A stretch of 64,000 nt of DNA from NCBI GenBank assembly GCA_036971475.1, contig JBAIZL010000005.1:164660886-164724885 (forward strand), given 5' to 3'. Source of the stretch: Prosapia bicincta (lineage: Eukaryota; Arthropoda; Insecta; Hemiptera; Cercopidae). Under the pieces are notes generated by a model that saw only the letters and a program-made list of their open reading frames with translations, made no database searches and was not told the origin of the DNA. A program made the translations under genes and the position numbers. Below are positions 21,653-31,122 of this stretch, piece after piece (the stretch's first letter is position 1; each line of letters opens with the position of its first letter).

Positions 21653-22746
21653 AAGAGGACAAGGAGATTGGCGAAGGTAACCAGAAGAAAGAAACATGCC
21701 CTGTAATTGACTGTGAGGTAGAAGGGCACTCTATAGAGGTAGAGATTGACACGGGTGCAGACGTGTCAGTCATTCAAGAAAAGGCTTACAACAACCTCAA
21801 GTTGCATGGGCTTAAGTTCCTGGAACTACCCATCAACAATGTGGGAGTTGTAACAGCCATTAAGACTGCACAAATAAAGGTTACCCGGCAATGCTTAATT
21901 CCCTTAACAATTAAAGGCATAAAAGTGGACTGCATCTTCATAGTGGTCTCCAAACTTCGGTCGGAGATGATTATGGGGTGCAACACACTGTATGACCTAA
22001 AGGCACGGATAAACATGGATAGACGCTTTGTGACATTCGAAATAGAAGGGGAAATGGTGTACCAGGACTTTAAAAGTAAAATACAAAAGATAGAGGAAAA
22101 TGAAGAAGTCCGAAAAATATGCAAGATAACCCAGGAAAAAGAAGATGCATCAACAATAGGGCATCAAAGCAAAAAGGAGGGGTTAATGCGACAGTGCGAG
22201 AAGCAGGGGCACTGCCGAATGAATGAAGGAGGAAATGGACAAGAAACAAGTAAAGGGGAAATCTTAAATATAACGAACGAATATCAAAGAAAAATAAAAA
22301 ATGAAACAGAGGAAAAATTAAACAAAAACAAAAAATTAAAAAACAAAAATGAAAATATAATAAATAAGGAAATAAATTTAAGACCTGAGGGAGTCAAAAC
22401 AGGAGATAAAGAAACAAAGGACATGGAAAGAAGAGCTGCAGCTGAGATTAAGAGCAAACCAAAATATAAACAAGGTAAGGCAGAAATAGTGCCAAAAAGG
22501 GGAAATAATGTGAGTGAAAAAATAATAAATAAGAAAATAAATATAAATAAAAGTATAAACGTCGCGTCGAAACAATTAAAAGGGGGGAACAACGAGGTTA
22601 AAATGAATAACCAACAAGTAGCTCGGAAGCCCATGACTAAGACTTTAGATTCTGGAGAGATAACAAAAGGAAAGAAATTGAAATTAAAGAAAGAAAAAAG
22701 AAAAACCCATTTACTAGTTCAAGAGTTCGAAAGTCAATTAAAATGA
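21601..22746 (+). CDS. pro: Retropepsin (aspartic protease) frame with long Lys/Asn-rich tail
   Basis: Open from the TAG at 21598-21600 to the stop at 22746 (about 381 codons), with no ATG before the catalytic motif, so expression must come by recoding or a spliced message. CPVIDCEVEGHSIEVEIDTG leads into the catalytic triad DTG at residues 50-52 (21748 onward), followed by ADVSVI. A second hydrophobic block, SEMIMGCNTLYDLKARI, stands where retropepsins have the IIG/ILG motif. Domain length, about 120 residues, is typical. The last roughly 230 residues are Lys/Asn/Glu-rich with no recognisable domain, and no reverse-transcriptase motif follows. The enzyme would mature gag in the particle. The protease call is strong. 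How it is translated is uncertain, because the frame lies -1 to the gag extension without a visible second slippery site. Confidence 0.8.
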   Translation, partial: SWWTIVRSPLDIRAELLEEDKEIGEGNQKKETCPVIDCEVEGHSIEVEIDTGADVSVIQEKAYNNLKLHGLKFLELPINNVGVVTAIKTAQIKVTRQCLIPLTIKGIKVDCIFIVVSKLRSEMIMGCNTLYDLKARINMDRRFVTFEIEGEMVYQDFKSKIQKIEENEEVRKICKITQEKEDASTIGHQSKKEGLMRQCEKQGHCRMNEGGNGQETSKGEILNITNEYQRKIKNETEEKLNKNKKLKNKNENIINKEINLRPEGVKTGDKETKDMERRAAAEIKSKPKYKQGKAEIVPKRGNNVSEKIINKKININKSINVASKQLKGGNNEVKMNNQQVARKPMTKTLDSGEITKGKKLKLKKEKRKTHLLVQEFESQLK

Positions 22747-23499
22747 GAGCCAATCCAAATACGAGAAGAACCTTCATTTCATTACAAGTCAAAAACAGAA
22801 AAATAAAAGGTAGATTTAAGGAGAATAAGGGAAAGTTAAGAAATTGGAAAAGGAGAAAGAAGAAAAAGAAAGATAAAGCTGGACGGATAATAACAAAAAA
22901 TTTTGAAGAATAAAGGATAATAAGGCAAGGTAAATAAAAAATGATCCATCAGTGACATAGGGAGTAACGGTTAAGTAATAAAAATAAAAATGTAAAATAA
23001 ATCTAAGTAGTAGATTAAAGCAGTAACATAATCCAAATACATAGGACAAATAATATAAAATCAGTATTAAATGTGAAAGAAAAAGCCATATGTTAAATGA
23101 ACGGGATTCATTGAATTTATTAAAGTAAAGGTTGTGTTAAACAACAATGAATGTGTAAAATAAGGATTACAATATATAATATTGTATAGTTAATATAAAC
23201 TTGAAATAAGATTAAATAAAAAAGAATGTGACTAAGGACAGGAGTAATAAATGAGTAAATAGCATGTGAAGTGACTAATGTGACAATGATATATATGAGT
23301 GAAAGGGACAGGAGAGTAAATTGTGAACTTTAGTAAAATTAATTAAGTTATGAAGATGAATAGGAATAGTAGATTAATGAAAGGAATATGAAAATTTTAA
23401 TATAAACTAGTATAAGTGTTAATGTTACTTTTCACAAATATGTTATTAATTATGTTTATCTGTTTCAAGGGAGAGAAGAACCAAAATTTTCATATATTT
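22747..23499 (+). other. Non-coding interior before the 3' LTR
   Basis: A/G-rich DNA full of stops in every frame. No pol remnant is visible, so the reverse transcriptase and integrase appear absent and not simply frameshifted. Confidence 0.7.
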
Positions 23500-23512
23500 A
23501 AAAAGGGGGGAA
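23500..23512 (+). promoter_or_regulatory. Polypurine tract
   Basis: AAAAAGGGGGGAA lies three bases (TTT) before the 3' LTR start TGCAGCGG. It has the composition and position of a plus-strand primer. Confidence 0.85.
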
Positions 23513-23515
23513 TTT

Positions 23516-25529
23516 TGCAGCGGCCAGAATGTCCGATGCAAAGAATCTGGGTAATTGTACAGAATACCAGAATCAAACCTAACCGGGTTAAATAATTGAC
23601 TAAATTTATATATAAAAATTTTAAAACATTATAATAATAATAATATTAAAACTAGGGTAAATAATAGTAAAATGAAGAAAATTAGAAATAACTTTAGACT
23701 TAAAAAACATAAATTATAAGCAATAAGAAAAATTATCACTTCAAAGTGGATAGCCTAAATTATGTAAACAAAAAAAGACGGTAATTGTGTAGTATAACAA
23801 ACTAGGCCTAGATGCCGGCTATTAAAATAATTGTACTTAAAAATAATCAGGAATAAAGAATGTAAATTAAGATGTGAGGAAAGTAAATTAGGCCTAGCTA
23901 GGGAAAATAGTATTTATGTAAAAATAAAGATTAAATGTTAAAGTGTAATAGCCTAAGAAATTAGGTTATAATAGAAGAAGTCATATTTGATTTCGGAAAA
24001 ATCCGCTTAGGGCATTGATTATAAATCTTGTCACTACGAAACGAAAGCGCTACAGTCGAACTTTCGATTAAGAATGTTAAAAAGTTAATTAAATTAAATG
24101 AGAAGAAATAAAGTCAAATATGTTATTAAATAAAAGGTAAAAATGCAAAGGACACATCAGAATACAGAAACGCCTTTTATAAAAAGGGAAACTAATCTTA
24201 GTTCAGAATTTCCGAACAAACAAAGTCAATTGCCATGGCAACGGCTTTCTGATTGGTCAAAAGTTGAAAAATGGATACTGGGACGTGGGAAGTTTGAAAT
24301 TGGAGAAGGAGGTCTCACAAAAGAACGCTATCCAAGATCAGAATGCATTAGGCTCTCAAAGCGAGCAGACGTGTTTTTGTACCATGCGATCAGGACAAGA
24401 AAAAATGTGCTAAAAACAGAGTAAAAAGTGCTACGATGTGATCAGGGGAAGGAAGATATATATGAGCAAGGGCTCATATATACCCAGAACAAAATTTCGA
24501 CCACCAAAATGCAAAATTAAAGAAAATAAGAAGATTGACCGAAATTATGGAGAGACGCCTACCTACCAAGACCCTTGAAGCTGTAACAGGACCGACAGAT
24601 GACAACATTAATAAAGATTAAAAGATTTCTACAGTACAAGGTTATATAATCAATTTAATTATTCTTTTTTAAATAACATTTTACTTCAAATTATATTAAC
24701 TTAATTTCAAAATTAAATAAGATGGGAATAACCTAAGGGACTGATTAGTCAACTCTCTTAGGTTACCCAAATTTAAGTAATAAAGATTCAAAATTGACTT
24801 TCCATTCCCATCGCTGTGGGAATGTATGGATTAAGTATAAAGATGTATATCTTATATGGCTTTTTCTAAGTGAATTTCTAATGAATAACTTCCAAAGAAG
24901 TTAATTGTTCAAGGCCTAGCCTAAAGGCATTACATAGTAATATTAAGTGTTTGAAAAAGAATCAGATTTTAAAATATGTTAAATTTAACTGTACTAATCA
25001 AAATTATATACAAAATTAATTATGGTAACTTTGATAATTTAAATTATATGTAAAATTAATGATAATAAGAAAATTTAAAAACAGAAGGAGATAATAATGT
25101 TTAGTTAAATGGCAAGTTGTATGAAATTTTGAAAAAATAATTAGTCAAGAAAATCCTGTGAAATTAAATAAAAACAATAATAATTAATTTGAACCTTGGA
25201 ACAAATAAATAAAAATGTATATTTTCCAATTAGCTGTGTTTTCATTCTAGATAAGATAAGTTCACTAGGTATCCAGGTATAGTCTTTAAATCACAAGTGT
25301 CTCTCAAAGATTCCACTACCCGAAAAGGAGCTTGAACAGGGCTTATCGGAGGCTAATTGGTTTTATCAAAAATTCAGGGGTTGGTTCCTCTGAGAGGTTT
25401 ATTCCTTGAGGCACAGGTCTATGAAATTAGGTTCGTAGTCAATGGATAAACCATTACTTTTTTACTGACTTAGCAATTGAGGAGGAGAAATAAACAACGG
25501 CAATGGTTATAAAAAGTAAGTCGGTAAGA
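23516..25529 (+). repeat. 3' LTR (2014 bp)
   Basis: Copy of 17554-19567 with about four substitutions and no indels seen. Flanked on the right by ACAC (25530-25533), the target duplication. It contains the second copy of the 93-codon frame at 24143-24424. Confidence 0.93.
24143..24424 (+). CDS. LTR-internal 93-codon reading frame, 3' LTR copy
   Basis: Identical in translation to the frame at 18181-18462. In the 3' LTR it would be read only from LTR-initiated transcripts running out into flanking DNA. Unknown function; it may not be translated. Confidence 0.25.
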   Translation: MQRTHQNTETPFIKRETNLSSEFPNKQSQLPWQRLSDWSKVEKWILGRGKFEIGEGGLTKERYPRSECIRLSKRADVFLYHAIRTRKNVLKTE

Positions 25530-26270
25530 ACACGGAGGCTATATTACTTTACTTATTATATAGTAGGTAAATGTTTACTTTAATTATTTGGGCCATCAGC
25601 AAAAGTAGTTTTTTTTTATTAATTATGATTGTCTGCATCGGGCGGTAAAAGTTTTCGGCCGAAATCGCTTACGTGGGTAAAGTAAACAATCATCGTATAT
25701 AATTACATAAATGTTATTATTCCATACTTGTTCCAATTTTCGAAATAAAAATATTTGGGCGCACGTGACATCATTTTAAGAATATATTTTAATTCGTTAA
25801 AATTCTTTAAATACAATTTTTATTCAGTATATTTTTCAGTATATAAAAAGGATATATAGTAACTAAATATTTTTATTATTAACTACAAGAAGTATCTTCT
25901 ACAAAACCTCTAGTATTTGCACTCTTCAAATGAAGTATTCCCTTCTATACCTCAGTCTAACTCACTGCCATATTGTATTTTTAACAATATTGTGTACAAG
26001 AACAGCTGTTTCATTAAACATTCTTCCATATTTAGAGTACTTCAAAGTGATAATAGAGAAATATTCTTCAAGCATGGTGACGTATTGAAAACCATAAAAT
26101 TTTAAGTCTTGGCAAAGACGCTCGCTAAGTCTCCCTAATTGAGTTTAAGTTTTGGAATTCCTTCCAAAGAGTACTTAGCCTCACAGATAGAGAACTAACT
26201 GTTGTAAATATAGCAAATCTTCATTCACAAAACATTTTTCTTGCATGAAACGTTTTTAATTTAAAAAAAG
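25530..26270. repeat. Dispersed repeat, copy B, right part
   Basis: Continues copy A from 1764: TGTTATTATTCCATACTTGT, GCCATATTGTATTTTTAACA, GACGCTCGCTAA, TTTTGGAATTCCT and TTTTCTTGCA occur in the same order as at 1810-3220. It starts with the right-hand ACAC target duplication. Confidence 0.75.
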
Positions 26271-26514
26271 ATGGCTGAAAATAAATGGAAGTATTAGAGA
26301 AATAGTTTTTTTTTTTAATTGAAATTTATTGTTCCCATTGAATCACCAATTAGTGCATTGCTGAATACAATTTGTAATGTGGAAAAGATTACAATTTAAT
26401 TTAAGAATCAAGATTGCTTAATTTAGATAATAATAAATAATTGAGGTTTAAATTATCGATAACAATCGTGACATAAAGAGTTGAAATTAAAATTTCATAA
26501 TAATTAACTTTTCC

Positions 26515-26695
26515 CGTATATTTCAGTACAGTTTCCTAACATTCCTAACGTTATAATATTCTCCTCTGTTGACGCGTTTCAGAGTAACTCCATTTTCAAA
26601 ACCTAAATCGTACTGTTCCCCAAACTTCAAGTTCATCCATACCTCGCTCCCTATTGGCGCACGCCTACTATTGCTTCTTGCATCCAAATACTAAA
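26515..26695. repeat. Dispersed repeat F, copy 2
   Basis: Pairs with 6440-6700. It directly adjoins the minus-strand PLE reverse-transcriptase fragment, so repeat F may be a non-coding part of a PLE family. That link is an inference. Confidence 0.6.
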
Positions 26696-26699
26696 TAAT

Positions 26700-27510
26700 T
26701 TTAAACTTGTTCTTGTAATATTTCCTTAATAATTTTTATAGTTTCTTTAACTGGTATTGATGGCTGTAGATTTTTTATATTGAACGAAATCACCCTACAT
26801 TCTTTAGCAATCTTTGCTTCTGGTATTATATTAACAACATCGGTTGAACCTTTCACAGTATATAAGTTTTTCAACATATCCATTCCTTTAATAATTTTTC
26901 TAAATATCTTGCCAATTTATAGGCGGGTGCCAATCTATAATTAATTATCGGCCTAATAGGTTATTATTTTTTGTGAATTTTTACTTGGCCTCTCTTTATT
27001 GCCACACTTGGAATTATATTTATATTTCACTTCCTATGTTATATATTTGGAGCATTTAACTATCTCATTAATTTACTTTTGATATGTTTCAGTTTTAATC
27101 TTTAAATTCCTTTTTATATGCCGTTTTCAAAATATAATCCTAAGTTTTATTTACATAGCCTTCTTTACTAATGATAACAGTAGCGTCTCCTTCATCCTCT
27201 TTTGTAATCATAACCTCTTCTTTACATACATTTTTTTCTAAATTTTTAAATATTCTTTCTTCCTTTATATCCCTCTTCTCCTCTAATCTTTGTTTATTAG
27301 TTTTATTTAAAATTTCCGCTACCAAGTGTCTACCTGGTTCTTAATCGACGTTAGGTATAAGACCTTTTGTACTTTCCGACTCTACTATATTTTTTTCTAC
27401 ATTATTTTTTATATTATTATTTCTTTTATTATGTTTTGAACCTTTTGCTAGAACCTCATACTCCTGTTCTGTCAAATCCACTTTAGATAAATTCATCACC
27501 TTTTCGTGAA
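26700..27510 (-). pseudogene. Penelope-like reverse transcriptase, N-terminal fragment
   Basis: Read leftwards from an ATG at 27494-27496 (MNLSKVDLTEQEYEVLAKG), the order is a PLE N-terminal region, a KEEVMITKEDEGDATVII block (PLE RTs have a similar MI-KADKGN-TVI motif), PIINYRLAPAYKLARYL, and finally ISFNIKNLQPSIPVKETI, the counterpart of the PLE SFDIKNLYPSIP motif A. Several stops and frame changes break it. Homology ends at 26700, before the RT catalytic YxDD. It is a 3'-truncated, decayed copy. The assignment rests on motif order. Confidence 0.75.
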
Positions 27511-27959
27511 AGATCTTGTGCTCTTAACTGATCCATTATTTTTTGCAATTTTTATTCCACTGAAAAATATTTGTTTCTTGTATAACGTTTCATATTTCCC
27601 TCTAATCTCTTTCTTTTATTTTGAGTTTGATATACTCAATGATATAATTTGCAGTTTCTAACAAGAGCATTTCATTTACCATGAGGATTAAATCTAGATT
27701 CGTCTTGTTGATTTCATTTTTCTTAATAAATAATGATTTAATTTCCATTTTTATCCATTCTTTTTCCGCTTTTTGAATCACACATCCGAAAGCAAAACCA
27801 TTTACTCTGTTCTTGAATCATGCATATAAAGTAATCATGTTAGATTTAGACCTCATGTTAAATGAATTGCTATTATTAGAAACTGCAAATGATATCATTT
27901 AGTTTATCAAATACAGTACATAATAAAGAAAGAGATTAAAGGGAAAACATGAAAAGTTA

Positions 27960-28392
27960 TACAAGATATAAATTATTAGTAGATAATAGATAAAAGGAAA
28001 GGAATATAAAGAAGAACTGAATATTATATTTCAAATTGCTGAGAATAATGGACATAACAAAGAAGCAATAAGAAAGATAGTTAAAAAAATTATAGGAAGA
28101 AGAATTGCAAATACAAAATCCCACCAAGAAAATAGAGAGAAAGAAATGGGCTAAATTTACATTTACGGGAGAAGAGGTTTATAAATTGGAAAAAAATTCC
28201 AAGCAATATAATATAGAAGTTGGAATGAAAACTAAAAACACATTAAAGAATAAATTAAAGTGTAAGATAGAAAGTTTAAATAAGTTTAGTAAAAACGGAG
28301 TTAATAAAATACTATTTAATTGCAAACCAACATACATAGGACAAACAGGACAAAAGAAAATAATAATAAAACAAAAAGGCAAACAGTTTTGA
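27960..28392 (+). pseudogene. Penelope-like element, C-terminal RT/GIY-YIG fragment, opposite orientation
   Basis: A frame near 27990-28100 reads EYKEELNIIFQIAENNGHNKE. It then continues in 28105-28392 as KKWAKFTFTGEEVYKLEK and ends CKPTYIGQTGQKK. This matches, block for block, the C-terminal part of the minus-strand PLE at 28768-29562 (IYQIAIENGY, WTSFTFFGNEV, VYIGQTKKK). The GIY-YIG core is cut after YIGQTG, and the frame is broken near 28100. It is a second, diverged PLE lineage facing the other way. Confidence 0.7.
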
Positions 28393-28498
28393 TGAATCTA
28401 ATGTATTGATATTATCGGAAACGTCTTGATATCAAAACAACACTGACAATATAGAATAAAAGCTCCCCCCCCCGTATGTTATCTAAGTATTCGTTTGT

Positions 28499-28501
<3 letters not shown>

Positions 28502-28562
<61 letters not shown>
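28502..28562. repeat. (TA)n microsatellite at a PLE 3' terminus
   Basis: About 60 bp of uninterrupted TA directly downstream (minus strand) of the PLE 3' end. Tyr/Ile-repeat reading frames here are translations of the repeat. Confidence 0.97.
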
Positions 28563-28565
<3 letters not shown>

Positions 28566-28767
28566 AACAAAAGTCAAAATACAAATACAAGAATTATATT
28601 TGAATTTACAATTCAAAGCTTTTCGTTGGTTAACAGTACCAACATCATCAGGAATATTAAACAATTAAAATTAACATATGTGCAAATTAGATCAAATAAA
28701 TAGTTATGCCAAATCAATTACAATGTTGTTAAATTTTTTTTTTTTTTAATTTTTTTTTTTATTTTTT
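28563..28767 (-). ncRNA. PLE 3' untranslated region with hammerhead-like motif
   Basis: On the minus strand, after the ORF stop and an A-rich stretch, comes CTGATGA, a six-pair stem GTTGGT/ACCAAC, and GAAA, then TTTGAATT/AATTCAAA (8 bp, 3-nt loop). PLEs of many eukaryotes are known to carry type I hammerhead ribozymes. Here one extra T lies between CTGATGA and the stem, and a well-paired stem III with a UH cleavage site is not clear, so activity is doubtful. The stem is kept while its loop varies between copies. Confidence 0.5.
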
Positions 28768-29562
28768 TTATTTTGCTGCCCTAACATTACAAACACTGAA
28801 TATATTATCGAATTTAGATTTTACTTGTATTTGTTCATTTATCAACTCATTATTAGTATTATATTTATGTATTTCTAAAGCTTCATAAATATTCATTCTC
28901 AGGCCTTTGTTAATTTCTTTTATAAGTATCATATTATCTATATTAGGAAATAAGTGATTATTATTAATACAATGACTAGCAAAATTTGATTTATAAATTT
29001 CTGGCTTTTTATATGCATTAAAATGTTCTTTATATCTATCTTTAAGTTTTTTCTTAGTTTGTCCTATATAAACTTTATTACAATAATTACATTCTAATTT
29101 ATATACACCGTTTTTTTCATGCATATTAATAATATTATTGTTATTCATTATATTTATAAATTTATTATTAGTATTATAAGCGAATTTTATGTTGCTACCT
29201 TTAAATAATTTTGTGATATTTTTTACTTCATTGCCAAAAAATGTAAATGAAGTCCATATGACATTTTCATCATTATTTTTGTAAATTAGATTATTATTTG
29301 GTTTCTTTAAAATATTATAATTAAGTTTATCAACAGTTTTCTTTTTATAACCATTCTCAATTGCAATTTGATAGATAATGTTTTTTTCTCTTATCTTGTT
29401 TTCATTATTCATAGGTATTTTATGTAATCTATATAATAAATTGTATAATGCAGCTATTTTTTGATTATACGGATGGTTAGAATTATTAGGTATAATTTGG
29501 TTAGTTTGTGTCGGTTTACCGTAAACTATCGCACAGACGTTTTCCACTCCAATTGAGTGCAT
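28768..29562 (-). CDS. Penelope-like element ORF, C-terminal RT plus GIY-YIG endonuclease (5' truncated)
   Basis: 264 codons. Residues 1-12 come from antisense LTR sequence of the neighbouring gypsy element (29527-29562), so the present ATG is not native. From about residue 15 the PLE part begins: KPTQTNQIIPNNSNHPYNQK and IAALYNLLYRLHKIPM, the region after the RT palm. Residues about 155-245 form a GIY-YIG endonuclease, with GVYKLECNYC, VYIGQTKKKLKDRYKEH and FASHCINNNHLF. It would nick target DNA in the PLE life cycle. The RT catalytic core is missing. The frame from residue 13 onward is open, so this copy is younger than the other PLE pieces here. The 3' end abuts (TA)n. Confidence 0.8.
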   Translation of the reverse strand: MHSIGVENVCAIVYGKPTQTNQIIPNNSNHPYNQKIAALYNLLYRLHKIPMNNENKIREKNIIYQIAIENGYKKKTVDKLNYNILKKPNNNLIYKNNDENVIWTSFTFFGNEVKNITKLFKGSNIKFAYNTNNKFINIMNNNNIINMHEKNGVYKLECNYCNKVYIGQTKKKLKDRYKEHFNAYKKPEIYKSNFASHCINNNHLFPNIDNMILIKEINKGLRMNIYEALEIHKYNTNNELINEQIQVKSKFDNIFSVCNVRAAK

Positions 29563-29692
29563 ATCAATTGTATTGTTTCATTAAGTATAATTTATGTAAC
29601 AGTTTTCCAAATTAATTGTTTATTAAATTCAAAGGTTTGTTAAAATAAAAATCATTTTTAAAAACCTTTCGTGCTTAATATAACACGTAACT
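29527..29692 (+). repeat. Truncated 5' LTR
   Basis: Matches 35800-35965 almost perfectly, with one C/T difference near 29579. It lacks the first 126 bp of the LTR. The break coincides with the 5' end of the minus-strand PLE sequence. Confidence 0.9.
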
Positions 29693-29708
29693 GGCGCAGT
29701 CGGTAGGA
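29692..29708 (+). promoter_or_regulatory. tRNA-Ser primer-binding site
   Basis: TGGCGCAGTCGGTAGGA is complementary to the 3' end of insect tRNA-Ser including CCA. It overlaps the last base of the LTR (TAACT). Confidence 0.85.
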
Positions 29709-30044
29709 CATCTCGGGAGAATTAATGAACATAATTTTTATCGATTTCAATCGTTAACCGAGATACTGCAAAAACTCGATTCATTACAGAGCGTATATCT
29801 GTAACGACATCAAGAAACTTTAGTAGAGTGAATATCTACAACCATTTAAAAGAGCGCATATCTATTAAGAGCACGAGTGAATATCGTGTAAGTGAAAAGT
29901 GAAATAGTAGTCAAATGAGATAAGTATTTTGGATCCACTTGTAAGTAGATCGTAAGAAATAGAATTAAGAAAAGTAGAGTAAATACTTTTAATTTTATAT
30001 AATTGATTTTTAATTTTTATTATTTTGAAAAATAATATTAAATA
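29709..30044 (+). other. 5' leader of the gypsy element
   Basis: Untranslated region before the gag ATG. It contains short imperfect repeats of a GAGCGYATATCT type. No other signal was seen. Confidence 0.6.
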
Positions 30045-31122
30045 ATGGCAACGCCAATATTAAAAAAGGAGTATCTTGACATGATACCCGAGTATAGTGG
30101 AGAGCCTACTATGCTCCACAGATTTATCTCAATATGTGATAAGATAGTAAATAAGTTTTATGTAAACGAAAATCTAGAGGATTTTCAAAATGAGTATCTG
30201 TTCTCCTCTATTCTTTCTAAATTAAAAGGCCAAGCACTGGAAATGGTTGTAAACTCTAACTCTTACAATTGGCACGAAACTAGAAAAGTATTATTAATTA
30301 GTTATACAGACAAAAGAGATTGTTTCACATTAAACTTAGAGATGTCAGAATTAAAACAAGAAAGTAACGAATCACCATTTCAATTCTATGAGAAAATTCA
30401 AAAGTTACTAAATTTACAAATTTCATTTTTTATGAATAAAGAGCCTCAAAAGCAGATGGCTAAAGACGTTTTAATAGAATATTCAGAAACTAGCTTTAAG
30501 AGTTCTCCTTAGGGGTTTGCATGAACCCATCGGGTCACTAATGCGTACCAAGAACCCTAACACTCTTAGTGAAGCACTTAATATGCTCACAAACGACTTT
30601 CAATTTAAGAATAATAAAATGTTTACTTAGCCAAGCAAACAACCAGTCTTTCAGAAAAGCCAAACTCATAACGTAAGAAGACCAATGCATACTGAATTTA
30701 AATACCACCAAATACCTAAACAACCTTATCAACACCCAAATCCTTCCTATAGACCACCAACTTTTGTTAATCACGGTCAGCCTCAAAAGGGACAACCAAA
30801 CAACAACACTACTAAACCTCAGTATCCTCAGCGAAATACGGGTTATCAACCTACCCCTATGAGTATTTCCACTAGACAGACAGACAGGCCTTCTAGACAA
30901 ATGAATTTGTATCAAATGACCGGACAAGGAGCCGAAAAAGACGATTACACTATGTACCAGACTAATGGACAAGAATCATTCGCTTTTGAAGAAGATCTCG
31001 GGAAAGAAGAGTACTTCGAAGAATCCCAAAATTTAACAGACAATTACGAAGAAGAGACCGTTAAAATCGATCAGGACGATTTTTTAGGACATACGAGCCT
31101 CGGAATCGATTTTCAACAATGA
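30045..31122 (+). pseudogene. gag: Gag of the gypsy element, broken
   Basis: Starts MATPILKKEYLDMIPEYSGE. The first 155 codons hold the capsid-like domain. Near 30490 the frame shifts by one base, and homology continues in another frame (ALRVLLRGLHEPIGSL). That frame has an internal TAG at 30628-30630 and then runs open to 31122 through a Pro/Gln-rich, zinc-finger-less tail and an acidic C-terminus (EEDLGKEEYFEES). Two lesions are therefore needed to explain it. The last codons contain the T TTT TTA heptamer, and the TGA overlaps the first ATG of the pol frame. Confidence 0.85.
31080..31086 (+). promoter_or_regulatory. Candidate -1 frameshift slippery site T TTT TTA (gag-pol)
   Basis: Zero-frame codons are GAT TTT TTA GGA, so the heptamer is in the canonical X XXY YYZ phase. 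The -1 frame from 31086 is open into pol and passes through the ATG at 31119. U UUU UUA is the slippery sequence used by lentiviral gag-pol. No strong stem-loop was found just downstream, so this is weaker than the signal at 21395. Confidence 0.6.

Larger units (their letters stand above)
17554..25529 (+). mobile_element. Young non-autonomous LTR retrotransposon with gag and protease only
   Basis: A complete element of about 7976 bp with two 2014-bp LTRs, a tRNA-Lys primer site, gag, a -1 frameshift signal, a protease frame and a polypurine tract. ACAC flanks both ends (17550-17553 and 25530-25533), and the paralogous repeat at 1764-1767 has one ACAC at the same place, which is direct evidence of insertion. 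The LTRs differ at about four sites by eye (near 18648, 18779, 19120 and 19545), so the insertion is very recent. No reverse transcriptase, RNase H or integrase lies between the protease frame and the 3' LTR, so movement would need enzymes from another element. Gag and protease look Ty3/gypsy-type. It resembles the TR-GAG class described in plants, with a protease added. Confidence 0.93.

Noticed and set aside
20048..22634. Minus-strand frames opposite gag and protease
   Set aside because: Shadows of purine-rich coding sequence; no motif, and the plus-strand products are clear.
28476..28703. Tyr/Ile repeat frames on both strands
   Set aside because: They arise from (TA)n and PLE 3' UTR sequence.
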